Shown: in pieces, positions 34,332 to 46,036 of the stretch
Numbering within the stretch: position 1 is the first letter of the stretch
How the letters are laid out: each line of letters begins with the position of its first letter
DNA from: Astrothelium macrocarpum
Taxonomy: Eukaryota; Ascomycota; Dothideomycetes; Trypetheliales; Trypetheliaceae
NCBI GenBank assembly: GCA_021030915.1
Contig: JAGEMR010000080.1
Span: 62,001 to 126,000 of the forward strand
Reading direction: 5' to 3'
Length of the DNA: 64,000 nt
Position numbers and translations under genes: made by a program
The notes under the pieces: model-generated
What the model saw: the letters and a program-made list of their open reading frames with translations, nothing else
Databases searched by the model: none
Told to the model about the DNA's origin: nothing

Positions 34332-35040
34332 GAGATGGATGTGGACGTTTTGAGATGATTCTTTGATTATTCTTGTGAAATGTATTATGTGTGACTTATT
34401 TCAGAGATACAGATTTTCGTGCGTTTGAACTGAATGTTTCGTGCAAGTAAAGGAAGTAAAGCTCGATTTTGATTTAGCAAAGGACCACCTTGAATACGAG
34501 CAAGCATGGCCGGAATTTCTAGAGGTCTTGACTCATATGATGAGAAGTTGAACACTTATCCAGCATCAGAGCTACGAAATGGCATGGATTTATACCCTGT
34601 TAGTATTTGGCAATTAGATAGAAACCTGGAATAAAGTTTGAGAGCAAGATAGAGGAATGTCCATAGAGTATGGGAAGAATGAAAAGTTTGAACTGGCGCC
34701 TAATCGCGGTCTTGGCGGACGGTACGATGATGATTTCTCACTTTGGGACGCGTAATGTGATGTGGCTCTGACGAGGATCTCCAATGGAGATTTGAAATAT
34801 TGATTGCGTTCTCGAAGAATGGTCACTCAAAGTACAGCGTAAGATATTTTTATTCGCAGATTTGTTGGCAGGCGTCATCGTGGTCCAGGCCCATCCCGGT
34901 GGCCGCGAAACAACTCAACCTACATCTTCACCAACGCATCTGACTCCTGCTCCCCAAAAGTTTTCTTGCTTTTAACCCTTTGATTCGCACGGGACTCACT
35001 CTTCGGCTTCTGCTCGCCGTTCTGGCGTTGTCAAGTCAAA
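34332..35040. other. Spacer REV3 / SLA2
   Basis: REV3 3' flank and SLA2 promoter. A minus-strand open frame at 34614-34826 lacks recognisable features. No gene supported. Confidence 0.5.
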
Positions 35041-38000
35041 ATGGCGCTGACATACACCTCTCGCAATGTGGACATGGGAAAGTATGTTGTGTTACACTAT
35101 AATTTTGAATAGGCATAGGCTTACTTTATGTTTTAGGTCTGAAGCACAGCTGGCCGAGAACATCAGAAAGGCTACAAGTATAGGTACGCCTGAGTCTTCG
35201 TCTGATTTAACATCCAGACTCTAATTTGAAGCTTCTACCTACAGAGGAAACAGCCCCTAAGAGTGAGTGCAATCTTCCTCCTGGATTGCTCGGAAGCTTA
35301 CAGTTGGCCAGGAAAGCATGTACGAGCTGCCATTGTCTATACCTGGGACCACAAGTCATCCCAATCCTTCTGGGCTGGCATGAAAGTGTGAGTTATGTCC
35401 CATGGGCGCTTAGCACTCCTGAAGCTCATTTCGATATCAAGGCAACCTATACTGGCCGATGAAGTCCAGACATTCAAAGCTCTTCAAACCATACACAAGG
35501 TCTTGCAAGAAGGCCACCCAATCGCATTGAAGGAGGCACAGGCCAATGTCAATTGGCTCGAGAGTTTGACAAGAGGAGTTTCAGGAGGAGAGGGACTAAG
35601 AGGTATCAATGGATAGTCGCACTGTACATGTTACGGCTAGGCTCATACATACATGTTCCAGGATACGGACAGTTGATCCAAGAGTACATATACTACCTCT
35701 TGGCGAAATTAGCCTTTCATCGGCAGCATCAGGAGTTCAATGGTAGGCAAGGTCTGGTATTCTGATCATTGCATGCCGCTAATGCTGTTTTAAGGGACCT
35801 TTGAATATGAAGAATACATCAGTCTCAAGTCTACAAACGATCCGAACGAAGGGTACGAAATCGGATGGTGGCACAATACTTTTGGGATACTAACATGACC
35901 ATAGTTACGAGACGATATCTGATTTAATGACCCTACAAGATCAAATTGATTCATTTCAAAAACTCATATTCTCTCATTTTCGCGGCGCTGGTAATAATGA
36001 ATGCCGAATAGCTGCATTAGTGCCACTGGTCCAGGAAAGCTACGGAATATACAAGTTTATTACCAGCATGCTTCGAGCAATGCATACAAGTACGTCCTTC
36101 CCTTATGCACCCTCATACGATCTTCACTAATTTCTGTAGCGCTTGGTGATGATGAAGCGCTGTCTCCACTTCGTGGTAGATATGACGCCCAGCACTATCG
36201 CCTGGTAAAATTTTACTACGAATGTTCCAATTTACGATACCTCACCAGTCTTATCACTGTTCCCAAACTTCCCCAAGATCCTCCCAACCTTCTAGCAGAG
36301 GATGAAAGTCGTCCAGCCTTACCACAGCGGCCAAAGCAAGAAGTAGAGCGAGTCGCAACACCACCACGGCCCACAGCACCTGACCCCGAACCGATCAACG
36401 AATTTTGGAAAAATGAACAAGCAAGGGAACAAGAACAATTTGCAGAGGAGCAACGAAGGCTACAAGCACAGTATGAAGCAGCTCAAAGGCAGCAACAGGA
36501 GGAGGCTTTACGGCGACAGCAAGAGTTCGAGCAGCAGCAGCGTCTGCAAGCTGAGCAACAACGAATGGCACAAGAGCAGTTACAACGCGACCTTTATAAT
36601 CAGCAGGCACAAGGTCGTTTGGCTGAGCTGGAGCAAGAAAACTTTAATGCTCGGCAGCAATATGAGAGAGACCAGCTTTTGCTACAGCAGTACGACCAAA
36701 AAATGAAGAGCTTGGAGAGTGAAATACAACAGCTGCATGCTAATTTTAATCAACAAAGTGCATCCAAGGATGACCAAATAAGAGCCCTCCAAGAGCAGAT
36801 CAACACCTGGCGTACAAAATACGAGGCTTTGGCAAAACTTTACTCTCAGCTGCGGCACGAGCATCTGGAACTGTTACAGAAATTTAAGAGCGTCCAATTA
36901 AAAGCAGCATCAGCGCAGGAAGCCATTGATAGGCGAGAAAAGCTCGAACGAGAAATCAAGACAAAGAACCTGGAGCTTGCAGACATGATTCGTGAACGTG
37001 ATCGAGCCTTGCATGAAAAGGATAGGACCACCGGGGGTCACAAGGAAGAATTAGAGAAGCTCAGGCGGGAATTACGCTTTGCTCTAGAAAAGGCGGAAAA
37101 TGCTGAACGAGGTAAAGGCTCTGAATTGTCAGCAATGCTTTCACGTCACAACAGAGAGGTTGCAGACCTTGAGGAAGCTCTACGAAACAAGACTAGAGCG
37201 CTTGAGGACATGCACATGAAGTATGGAGAGCAAGACTCCGACGTCGTGAGACAGCTTCATGAGAAGGAGGAAGAGCTCGAGATCTTCAAAGCTGGCATGG
37301 ACCAGACGCTCCTGGAGCTCGCTGAATTGAAAAAGACTCATAACGATGCAGACCACGCAATGGATGGCCAAATTGATACCATCCTGCTCGATAGCCTTCG
37401 CAAGATTAGCGACATCATTGACTCCGTGCTACAGAGTGGTGTACAGCGCGTTGATGAAGCTCTTTACGAACTTGACTCGACTATGCAAGCTGGTAATCAA
37501 AATGCCACCGGCCCATACGTACTCTCACAGATCGAGAAAGCATCTTCCACAGCCATGGAGTTTAGCACTGCTTTCAATAATTTCATCGCAGACGGCCCCA
37601 ACAGCACCCACACCGAAATCATCCGCACCGTCACCACCTTCTCCTCCTCCATCGCCGACGTCCTCTCCAACACCAAAGGCCTCACCCGCTTCGCATCAGA
37701 CGACAAGAAATCCGACCAACTCATCAACGCCGCCCGCACCTCCGCCCAAAACACCGTCACCTTCTTCCGCAACCTGCTATCCTTCAAACTCGACACGCTC
37801 GACGACACGGCCAAAACCGATGTCGTCATCACCTCCAACTCCGACGTGCAAGTCGCGCTGAACCGGCTCTCCAAGCTCGCCGACGCCTTCGCGCCCAAAT
37901 CCTCCAAACTCACCACCACCGGCCAAGGCGACCTGGGCGACCTCGTCGACCGCGAGCTGCAGAACGCGGCGAAGGCCATCGACGCCGCGACGGAGCGGCT

Positions 38001-38741
38001 CGCGAAGCTCAAGAACAAGCCGCGCGACGCCTACTCGACGTACGAGCTGCGCATCCACGACTCCATCCTCGACGCCGCCGTCGCGGTGACCTCCGCCATC
38101 GCCGCGCTGATCCGCGCAGCCACCGACTCGCAGCGCGAGATCGTCGCGCAGGGCCGCGGGTCGTCGGGCCTGTCGCGCACGCAGTTCTACAAGAAGAACA
38201 ATCGCTGGACGGAGGGGCTGATCTCCGCGGCGAAGGCGGTGGCTGCGTCGACGAACACGCTGATTGAGACGGCGGATGGCGTGATTTCCGGCAGGAACTC
38301 GCCCGAGCAGCTGATCGTCGCGTCGAACGATGTCGCGGCGAGTACGGCGCAGCTGGTCGCCGCGAGCAGGGTCAAGGCGAGCTTCATGAGCAAGACGCAG
38401 GAGCGGCTGGAGGGCGCGAGCAAGAGCGTGGGACAGGCGTGTCGTGCGCTGGTGAGGCAGGTGCAGGAGATCATTGCGCAGCGCGCGCAGGAGGGCGAGG
38501 AGAAGGTGGATTATGCGAAGCTGGGGAGTCATGAGTTTAAGGTGCGGGAGATGGAGCAGCAGGTGAGTTATCTGGTCCCCGGTTTTGCTTCTTGCTTCTT
38601 GCCCTCTGTGGTGGTGAATTGTGGTTGTAGCATGCTGACTCGTGGTCCTTGTAGGTCGAGATTTTGCAATTGGAGCAGAGTCTGGCGAGGGCAAGGGAGC
38701 GGTTGGGTGAGATGAGGAAGATTTCGTACCAGGAAGAGTGA
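35041..38741 (+). CDS. SLA2: Sla2/HIP1R-family endocytic adaptor
   Basis: Cortical actin-binding protein linking clathrin/PIP2 membranes to actin in endocytosis and polarity. Several short 5' exons encode the ANTH domain (MALTYTSRNVDMGK, AAIVYTWDHKSSQSFW, QTFKALQTIHKVLQEGHP, later DQIDSFQKLIFSHF). One long exon from about 36141 encodes a Gln/Glu-rich coiled coil (about 36410-37370) and then the talin-like I/LWEQ (THATCH) domain, ending in the short last exon after 38654 (LQLEQSLARARERLGEMRK). The small 5' exons were recognised by family sequence and in-frame splice sites; not every boundary was fixed. SLA2 borders MAT opposite APN2 in many ascomycetes, but here it lies on the APN2 side. Confidence 0.95.
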
Positions 38742-39407
38742 GTGGTGTCGGAGCTGGATTGGTGGAGAGTGCGCTGTCAAAGATGGACTGGGAGTTTTTT
38801 GATTCCAGGTAATCATTTTAGTGGTTGCATTCATACCCAGTTTGTACCAGAGTGTATTATGCTTGTGTAAGGAGTCATGAGCTGTGTCAAGGTCATCCAA
38901 TTTTTCTAGTTGTGCATCCAAATTTGTAGGTCAAAAGGAATAGTCGTCTGAAAGGGAAAAGAATCTTTAGCATACTCTCTATTGTATTTAATGCTAAGTC
39001 TGCGACATAATCATGGCTCGAGGAAGACACAATGCTACCTTTTGGTAAGCCTCTGAGAAACACAAATACCCAGGCTTGATATTCAATCAATTTCCGGGGC
39101 CATGATACCCCTTCACCATTGAAATACCGCCCTACCTAATCCAGCGTACTGAATTATACCTCATGTAATAATAATTTTTAAACAGCGGGTTCGAACGCCC
39201 CGAACGCCTGGCGCGATCGGGAAACCCACCAGGATCCTCCCAGACATCATCCGTCTCATATAGGACAGGGAGAAGGAAAAACGTCGACAAATGCAGTATG
39301 CAGACACGAAAAAAGAAAAATACGCTAACATAAACGACGGAAGAATGCTGGAGGAGTTTGGGAGGATTGATGTGATTGATGAAAGTAAGAGTCAACGCTT
39401 GTAGAAA
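38742..39407. other. Convergent spacer SLA2 / RHO3
   Basis: About 670 bp of 3' flanks. A T-loop-like GGGTTCGAACGCC at 39184-39196 was tested as a tRNA and does not fit. No gene supported. Confidence 0.5.
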
Positions 39408-40583
39408 TCACATGATTTTACAAGACATTTTCTCCTTGTCGTTGGCAGATTTGACCTGTAAGGCGACGCGGGCAGCTTCGGTGAAGGCTTCGTTGACGCC
39501 ACGATTCTTCATGGCGGAGCATTCTGTCATGATTTCGATTAGCTCAACCACGCGTTCCAAAGAAGTGGATTGAATGCCGCTTCTCCGCGTCCCATGTCTT
39601 CAATTTCCATTGCGATATTGCCGATCCCAGCTCACCGCTTTTCCATCTTCTTTCACCAATCCCCACAGTCTTCTCCACGAGGAGAGCAAAAGAAAATTGT
39701 AGACTCACCCAGATACCGTAGCGCCCGGATCCGCTCCGCCACCGCGAGTCCCTGCTTGTAGTCGATCAGCGGCTTCTTCGGCTCCGGCGGGTTCCCGTCG
39801 TCGAGCATGTCGGCGTGGATCTCGCGCAGGTCACATTTCAGCGCAACGAGGACGAGCTTGACTCCTGGACAATTTTCGGCAATCTCGCCGACCCATTTTG
39901 TTTCGACGTTTTCGAGTGAGTCGGGGGAGTCGACCTGGAGATGGGAATGCAGATGTTAGCGCTGAGACCGTGTCGAGACTGTGGAGGGAATTGGAAAAAG
40001 TCCAGCGCATCGCTTTCTGGGGAGTGATAAGGTGTAGGTTTAAGTTGGACATACACTAAAGCAGAGCATTATGGCATGAGTGTCGTCGTAGGAAAGTGAT
40101 CGCAATCGGTCGAACTCTTCTTGGCCTGCTGTATCCCATAGACTGAGCTCGACATGTTTGTTATCGATGAAAATATCTAGAATTTTGCGTCAGATGCTAA
40201 AACCGGACTGCTATCTTTTTTGGACCCAAAGCTCTGATCGTACCATGGACATAGTTCTCGAACACTGTCGGTTCACTTGGAAATGGATCAGCGCTTGTTT
40301 TTTGCCTGCTTCTGAAAATCTGTGTGCATACTACACCGTCGGAAAATATCTAAATGTCTGTTATCAGCCTTTGCATCCTCTTGTGAACCTGTAGAGGATC
40401 ATACCCTCTTGTAAAAACATTTAGCAATGACGTTTTTCCGCATGCGCCGTCTCCACTGCCATTTCCTGTTAGTCCCAATTCGCAATCGCAATGAACAATG
40501 TGCCAGGTGAAGTTCGAGGGAGTCCACACATACAGTAACACCAGCTTCCGTTGCACCGTCTTCGCTCCGCCACAGAGCGGCAT
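39408..40583 (-). CDS. RHO3: Rho-type small GTPase, Rho3 class
   Basis: Membrane-anchored GTPase for polarity and exocytosis. About seven exons, with intervening introns near 40400, 40300, 40200, 40050 and 39600. Visible G motifs: GDGACGKT (P-loop), the switch I region with FPTVYEPTVFENYVH, and WDTAGQEEFDRLRSLSYDD (switch II). KCDLRE follows, with an insert containing NPPEPKKPLIDYK. The protein ends in a CaaX prenylation box, CKIM. The ATG at 40581-40583 begins MPLCGGAKTVQRKLV, matching Rho3 N-termini. The first intron lies between KLVL and LGDGACGKT. The close match over all G motifs makes the class assignment good. Confidence 0.92.
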
Positions 40584-41244
40584 CTTGTGTTTGCGCCGGG
40601 CGACACTAGATATAGGGAGAGGAGAAGGGCAATGGTATCGGGTCGAGGGCGTGCGCCGGATGGGAGAGGAGCCGTCTTCTTATCATCAATTGAATGTGTG
40701 CGCGAGTCAAGAAGGCTGAACCTGACAACGGCGTAGTCAGCACGACGCAGCTCAGCGTCGACAAGGCGTGGAGCTGCCGAGGTGATGTGGTAAGCAACGA
40801 AGCGAAACAGGGCAGCGGGGAGCGGAGTAGCTCAAAAAGCAACGAGCGTGATGGGGAGAAGCGAGAGATGGACAATCATCAGAGGTATAAGGGATGAGGC
40901 AGAAGCGGAGAGACGGTCAAGACGTCAGGATGATCGAGGAATGGATGAATGGATAGACGGAAGACTGGTTGCATGGCTCTAGGCGTGGCTGGGCCTTTTG
41001 GGGCTCTGCTCTTTGGTGGAAAGACGTAATACGCCGTTCGCTTCCTCTAACTTTACCTGGTCTAACATCAAAACCCCCTACTCCACCTCCCCAGATTAGT
41101 GGATTATTTTTACTTCTTTGGATCTGGACGTGGTACTCGATACACATGGGAATTTCATTCAGTCGTAGCGTCACAAGTTGAACATGTGTTACATCTAAGA
41201 ATACCTCCACGGAATACCCCCACACAAAATGCCGGCACCATGAA
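40584..41244. other. Spacer between CWC25 3' end and RHO3 5' end
   Basis: About 660 bp with the RHO3 promoter and the CWC25 3' flank. Short open frames occur on both strands without family features. Confidence 0.5.
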
Positions 41245-41979
41245 TCACCGAGAATATGACCGGGATCTATGATGATGATGGCGGCGATGGCTTCTCCTGC
41301 TCCTATCATGGTCGTCCCGATCACTCCTCCGCCTGGGTGAGCGCGAACGTGATCGCTCCCGCTCATGGCGCCTGTGATGCCTATGCCTTCGGTCCTTTTC
41401 TCTCCTGGCATCCTTCTCTGCTCTTCGCTTTGCCGCGCGTTCCTTTTCTTGAAGTGCTGCCTGCATGATTGATAGCTCCTGACTCTTGATTGCCAGCAAA
41501 GGATCTTGACCAGCCTTCGCAGCAATATCCCGTGTGTTTAGCGCTGGCATTCCCATCCCACTTCCATTCGTAGCACTTCCGTTGGACACGTCCTTTTTCT
41601 CCTCGACCTCCTTTTTGATTAAACTGTCGAGACGCTTGGAACCCAACAAGTACTTTTCCATTTCCTCTGTAGTGCCCTTGTCTCCTGCCGCAGGTCCTGC
41701 ATACATCCATTCAACACGTTGTTTCCGCTGTGTGCCACCGGCTGCCTCCTCCATTTGCTGGAGCTCTTCCATCTGGCGCTCTTCAGCTCGCTCCTTCAAA
41801 AGTGCATCGGTCTTCTTTCGTTCCTCGAGTGCTTTGTGTTCTTGCTCATACCTATTTTCCAAATTAGTTTTTGACCTGAGACACATGGCGACATGACGCG
41901 CGGTCGGTACTTACACTTTTTTCTGGTTGGACATTAGATGGGGATGCCATGATTTCTTCAAATTGAGATCTCCTCCCAT
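41245..41979 (-). CDS. CWC25: Pre-mRNA splicing factor Cwc25
   Basis: Step-one spliceosome factor. Two exons (41979-41915 and 41851-41245), 672 nt, 223 aa. The N-terminal Cir_N domain is clear (MGGDLNLKKSWHPHLMSNQ, then EQEHKALEERKK). WMYAGP and EEMEKYLLGSKRLD follow, as in the family. The C-terminus is an Arg/Ser/His-rich tail ending SRSYSR. The 63-nt intron (GTAAGT...ATAG) splits a Val codon. It is divergent from CSN2 over 479 bp. Confidence 0.94.
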
Positions 41980-42458
41980 TTTGATAGAATGTGCAAGAGA
42001 AGATAGTCAAAGGTGCGGGCAGGAGTTGTATGGATAGACTTGATTAAAAGCAGATAGAAGTCACGCGCGAAGAGTCGAGAGATATGTGGTGTTTTTGGTT
42101 GTCGGCAGATCAAAGGCGTACTCTTGATGAGGTTGTAAACTGACTGTTGGGATCGAGAGAGTGATGGGTCGACAAGTTGTTTGTGATGAGGAGAAAAGTT
42201 GTTGATAGCGGTGGCAGTGTTGGCGGGTTCAGCATTGCCCCGCCACTGGATGCCAACGATTTGTCCATCCGAAGCTTCAAGTCATGTACCAGCTGTTGAG
42301 CTTCGACCTTTTCTTCCTGGAATTGTTGCCTACTCAACCCTGTTCTACGCGTCAAAACCTTCGAATAAGAGCAGATCTGATCAAAACCAAAGCGGTCCAA
42401 ATATTATTTATACCACGTTCATACTCCCATACATTCATTACATCAGCGAGCAGCAAAC
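41980..42458. other. Divergent CWC25/CSN2 promoter interval
   Basis: 479 bp containing the two promoters. No gene supported. Confidence 0.45.
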
Positions 42459-44239
42459 ATGTCTGACGATGATGACTTCATGCAAGACTCGGACCCGGAG
42501 CAGTGAGTTCATTCAAAGCCTCAGTGAAAGTATTTCTGAAATGAGGCAGATACGACTTTGAGTACGAGGACGAGGACGAAGATCAGAATGGCGATGTCGA
42601 TATTGAAAACAAGTACTACAATGCCAAACAAATGAAAGCAGATAATCCGGAGGAAGCGGTTGACGAGTTTCTTGGTGTGCCTGCTCTGCAAGATGAAAAA
42701 GGAGATTGGTACGCCATGCGATGTCGAATCTGCACTTGACCAGATGCTCATGTGTCACTTCTATCTAGGGGCTTCAAGGGATTGAAACAGGCCATCAAGC
42801 TTGAATTCAAGCTCAAGCGCTATGACAAGGTAGTTACGCATGATCATGCCAGCCGCCAACTTATTTTAACTTTTTTCATCAGGCAATCGAACATTACCAG
42901 GAGCTACTGACCTACGTCAAATCGGCGGTGACCCGTAACTATTCCGAAAAGTCCATCAACAACATGCTGGACTTTATCGAAAAGGCAGCCGAAGATGATG
43001 AGGCGTATCGGTGTATGGAACGCTTCTATTCCAAGACACTGGAATCCTTCCAATCGACAAACAATGAGAGGCTCTGGCTCAAGACAAACACTAAACTTGC
43101 ACGATTGTGGCTTGATCGAAAAGATTATCGTCAGCTGACAGACAAAGTTCGTGAATTACACAAAGCCTGCCAGTTCGAAGATGGAACCGATGATCCCAGC
43201 AAGGGAACATATTCATTGGAGGTCTATGCACTGGAGATCCTCATGTATGCCGAGACAAGAAACAACAAGCGCCTAAAGGTAGATGCGCCCCTCTATTTTT
43301 ATCACCCAGGAATACTCATCCATGGCGCGTAGGCTCTATATCAGCGTGCTCTCAAGGTGCGCTCTGCAGTGCCGCACCCGAAAATTATGGGCATCATTCG
43401 TGAATGCGGGGGAAAGATGCACATGAGCGAGGGTAAGGCAAGCGCCACATGTACAATACGCCGGAACTGACGCAACCATAGAAAACTGGAAGGAGGCGCA
43501 AAGCGACTTTTTCGAATCCTTTCGAAACTACGACGAAGCGGGTTCTTTGGCGCGAATCACTGTGCTCAAGTACCTGGTGCTCACAACCATGCTCATGGGT
43601 TCCGACATCAATCCCTTCGACTCCCAAGAAACAAAACCATACAAGAATGATCCCCGAATCTCGGCAATGACGGATCTCGTCGACGCCTATCAAAGCAACG
43701 AGATCCACCGCTACGAGGCGGTCTTGCAGAACAACCGGGACCTCCTCCAAGACCCATTCATTGCCGAGAACATTGACGAAGTCACACGCAACATCCGCAC
43801 CAACGCCGTCCTCAAGCTCGTCGCGCCCTACACGCGCTTCACCCTGCGGCTCATCTCGAAGCACCTGAAAATCGCCGAGACGGAGGCGCAAGACATTGTC
43901 GGCTTCCTCATCGTCGACAGGCGCATGCGCGGCAAGATCAACCAGAGCGACGGCACCGTCGACGTCGAGAGCCGCGCGAACAGCGCGCGCACCCAGGCCA
44001 TGCGCCAGTGGAGCTCGGAACTCGGAAGCCTCTGGACGACCGTGTTGAACGAGGGCGACGGCTTTAAATCTGACGACGGCTCCCTCGCCCCTTACCCCGG
44101 TGCGACGGCAGCTGCGCAGCAGCAGCAGCAGCAGCAGGGTGGTGGCGCGCTGGGAGTCGCGGCCCTGGCTGCCAATGGTCGTGCGCGCATGGCGGGAGCG
44201 GCGCCCAAGGGGCCGTTCAGGAAGCTCGGATCCAAGTGA
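42459..44239 (+). CDS. CSN2: COP9 signalosome subunit 2
   Basis: PCI-domain subunit of the COP9 signalosome, which removes NEDD8 from cullins; in fungi it affects development. Several exons. The start at 42459 gives an acidic MSDDDDFMQDSD leader, then YDFEYEDEDEDQN. TPR-like helices follow (EHYQELLTYVKSAVTRNYSE, MERFYSKTLES) and then the PCI region (IRTNAVLKLVAPYTRF, RRMRGKINQSDG). The C-terminal tail has a Gln run and a Gly/Ala-rich end. Introns are near 42503-42550, 42705-42769, 42829-42882, 43279-43332 and 43432-43480. Confidence 0.93.
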
Positions 44240-46036
44240 ACCTGCGTCCTTGGTCCCTTGTCATCCGGCATGGGGGGGGGGAGGCGATCAGAGAGGTAAA
44301 GCCCTTGGTTGGACGTTTTCGAACCGGTTTTGCGGGTCTTGTTGCTCAGATGTGGGACGAAGAGGCTGCATCATGAGGCGGGTGGGCCTGTGGTGGTCCA
44401 TATCACTTCTCAGTTCATGGTGGCTTGCTCTTTTCTCATAAAAGGGCCCGGTTTTCTCATTTTTGTCTCGCGGCACGGAAGAAAGAGGACCTGGATTATT
44501 TTAATCGCGGTTGCACCCTTTCACATTGATACCCCGTTTGCTGGTAGCGGCGGCATTGCGAGCAGCCACGGAGTTGCTCGGCAATCTGACATATAGCATT
44601 GCGGTGGAGTGACACGAGCAGAAGCCCTGGGTGATGGTAAGACGGCTCCATGAGTCCCATTGTCTCTTGAGCATGGCTGAGTGGCGAGAAGGAAGGATAG
44701 CCTACCGAATACTCCGATCGCGGGTGCTACGGCGCCATTGTGTAGTACAAACGATTCGAGCCCATGACGCTCTTCCTTACCTTGATGGATGGGTGATTGT
44801 CGCGCTGTGCATGATTCGTCGTTCGGAGCCAAGCGATGCTCTGCTGTGGTTACGCAAGGCCGCCTCGCAGCTGCGATCGTCCGTGAGGGTCTTGGTTTTT
44901 TTTCGTGATAGCTCACTTTTTGTCGCCAGTTGCCCTATTCCACCGTCTGCTTTTGCATCCGCACTCGCCCTATCCCACCCTGTCCACTCAATTTTTATTT
45001 TTTTTTCACTAGATCAGTGCTGCCACGGCCGCCCTGTTCAGGCTGTCTCCTCCGGCGGCTCACTGACTCTGCTCGGAGCAGCATGAAGCATGCGGTGGCT
45101 ACCGATCACGAAGAGAGCGCAGCACACGAGTCTCTCTTGTTGTAGTCGCGCGCTCCCCCAAGCCCTTCTTTTCTCCCCGACTCCCCACCAGCCGGACTCA
45201 TCCAGGTCCAGCGTGATGCGCATGAGGCGCACCTAGTTTTAGATTCGTGGAAGCATTTCCTGGATGCTGGGAATCTTCCATTATCCCGTGGAACCCAAGG
45301 CGGCACGTTTCAGAGCTGCAATTCGGTCAACGTACAGGTAGTAGCAGGCTGGGCAGATGGTTCTAGGTCGCTGGCGGGAAGGCATTCAATAAGACCTTGG
45401 GACCGCCATTCCCCTCCGGTGGGGAGGTGACCGCGAAGCATCGACTGATATACCACGGCTCGTCCCCTGGGGAAAATAGTTGGGTCACCTTGGGCTCTCG
45501 CATTTCGCAAGGAAGCCGAACCCTTCTTTGCATATCTGCGGACGCGGGTCTCTGGGGTCGCGCTGCGGCAGCGTCGCAGAGGGTCTTCCATACGTACATA
45601 CATACATACATACATTCACACACACACGCACACGCACACAGACATACGTACTTTTTTCGCACAAGTCAACCATCCCCATTTTCACTGCCCATCGCCTTTT
45701 TTTTTTCTCGACCGCTCGCTTCAGGCCGGACGCTGGCCTCCGGTCTTGCAGCGAGCTGGAATTTGCATTGAGCGCAGCCGGCAGAGCAAGCAGACAGGCA
45801 TCTGAAGCCCCTCGCTCTCACATAATCTCTCTGTTCTCTCGCTCTCAGTCGCTACTCACAGCTGCAATCAGGCGTGGAATGAGCAGACGAGGGTGGCATC
45901 GCAGCTGGCACCGGGACCTGCCTCCATATATGAGCAGCAGCAGCAGCAAAGACTAAGGTAGCAAAACTCCGTCTCTGCCGCTACTCCCTCCCCCACCCTT
46001 TCACCTTTCTCTTCGCTGGATGCTGCTGGCGATAAC
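44240..46036. other. 1.8-kb spacer upstream of the otubain gene
   Basis: Longest gene-free interval in the housekeeping part. It has poly-T runs (near 44898 and 44997), pyrimidine-rich blocks near 45690-45860 and a CAGCAG run near 45930. Open frames seen here overlap on both strands and carry no domain. It probably holds a long regulatory region or 5' UTR. Confidence 0.5.
45591..45641. repeat. (ACAT)n and (CA)n microsatellite
   Basis: About five TACA/CATA tetranucleotide units followed by an interrupted CA run, in the otubain upstream region. Confidence 0.8.

Noticed and set aside
37777..38694. 305-codon minus-strand open frame inside SLA2
   Set aside because: Antisense to the I/LWEQ domain; Arg-rich composition reflects GC-rich codons on the other strand.
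39180..39240. Possible tRNA from a GGTTCGAACGCC T-loop-like string
   Set aside because: The flanking bases cannot form a T-stem, and no acceptor or anticodon stem was found.
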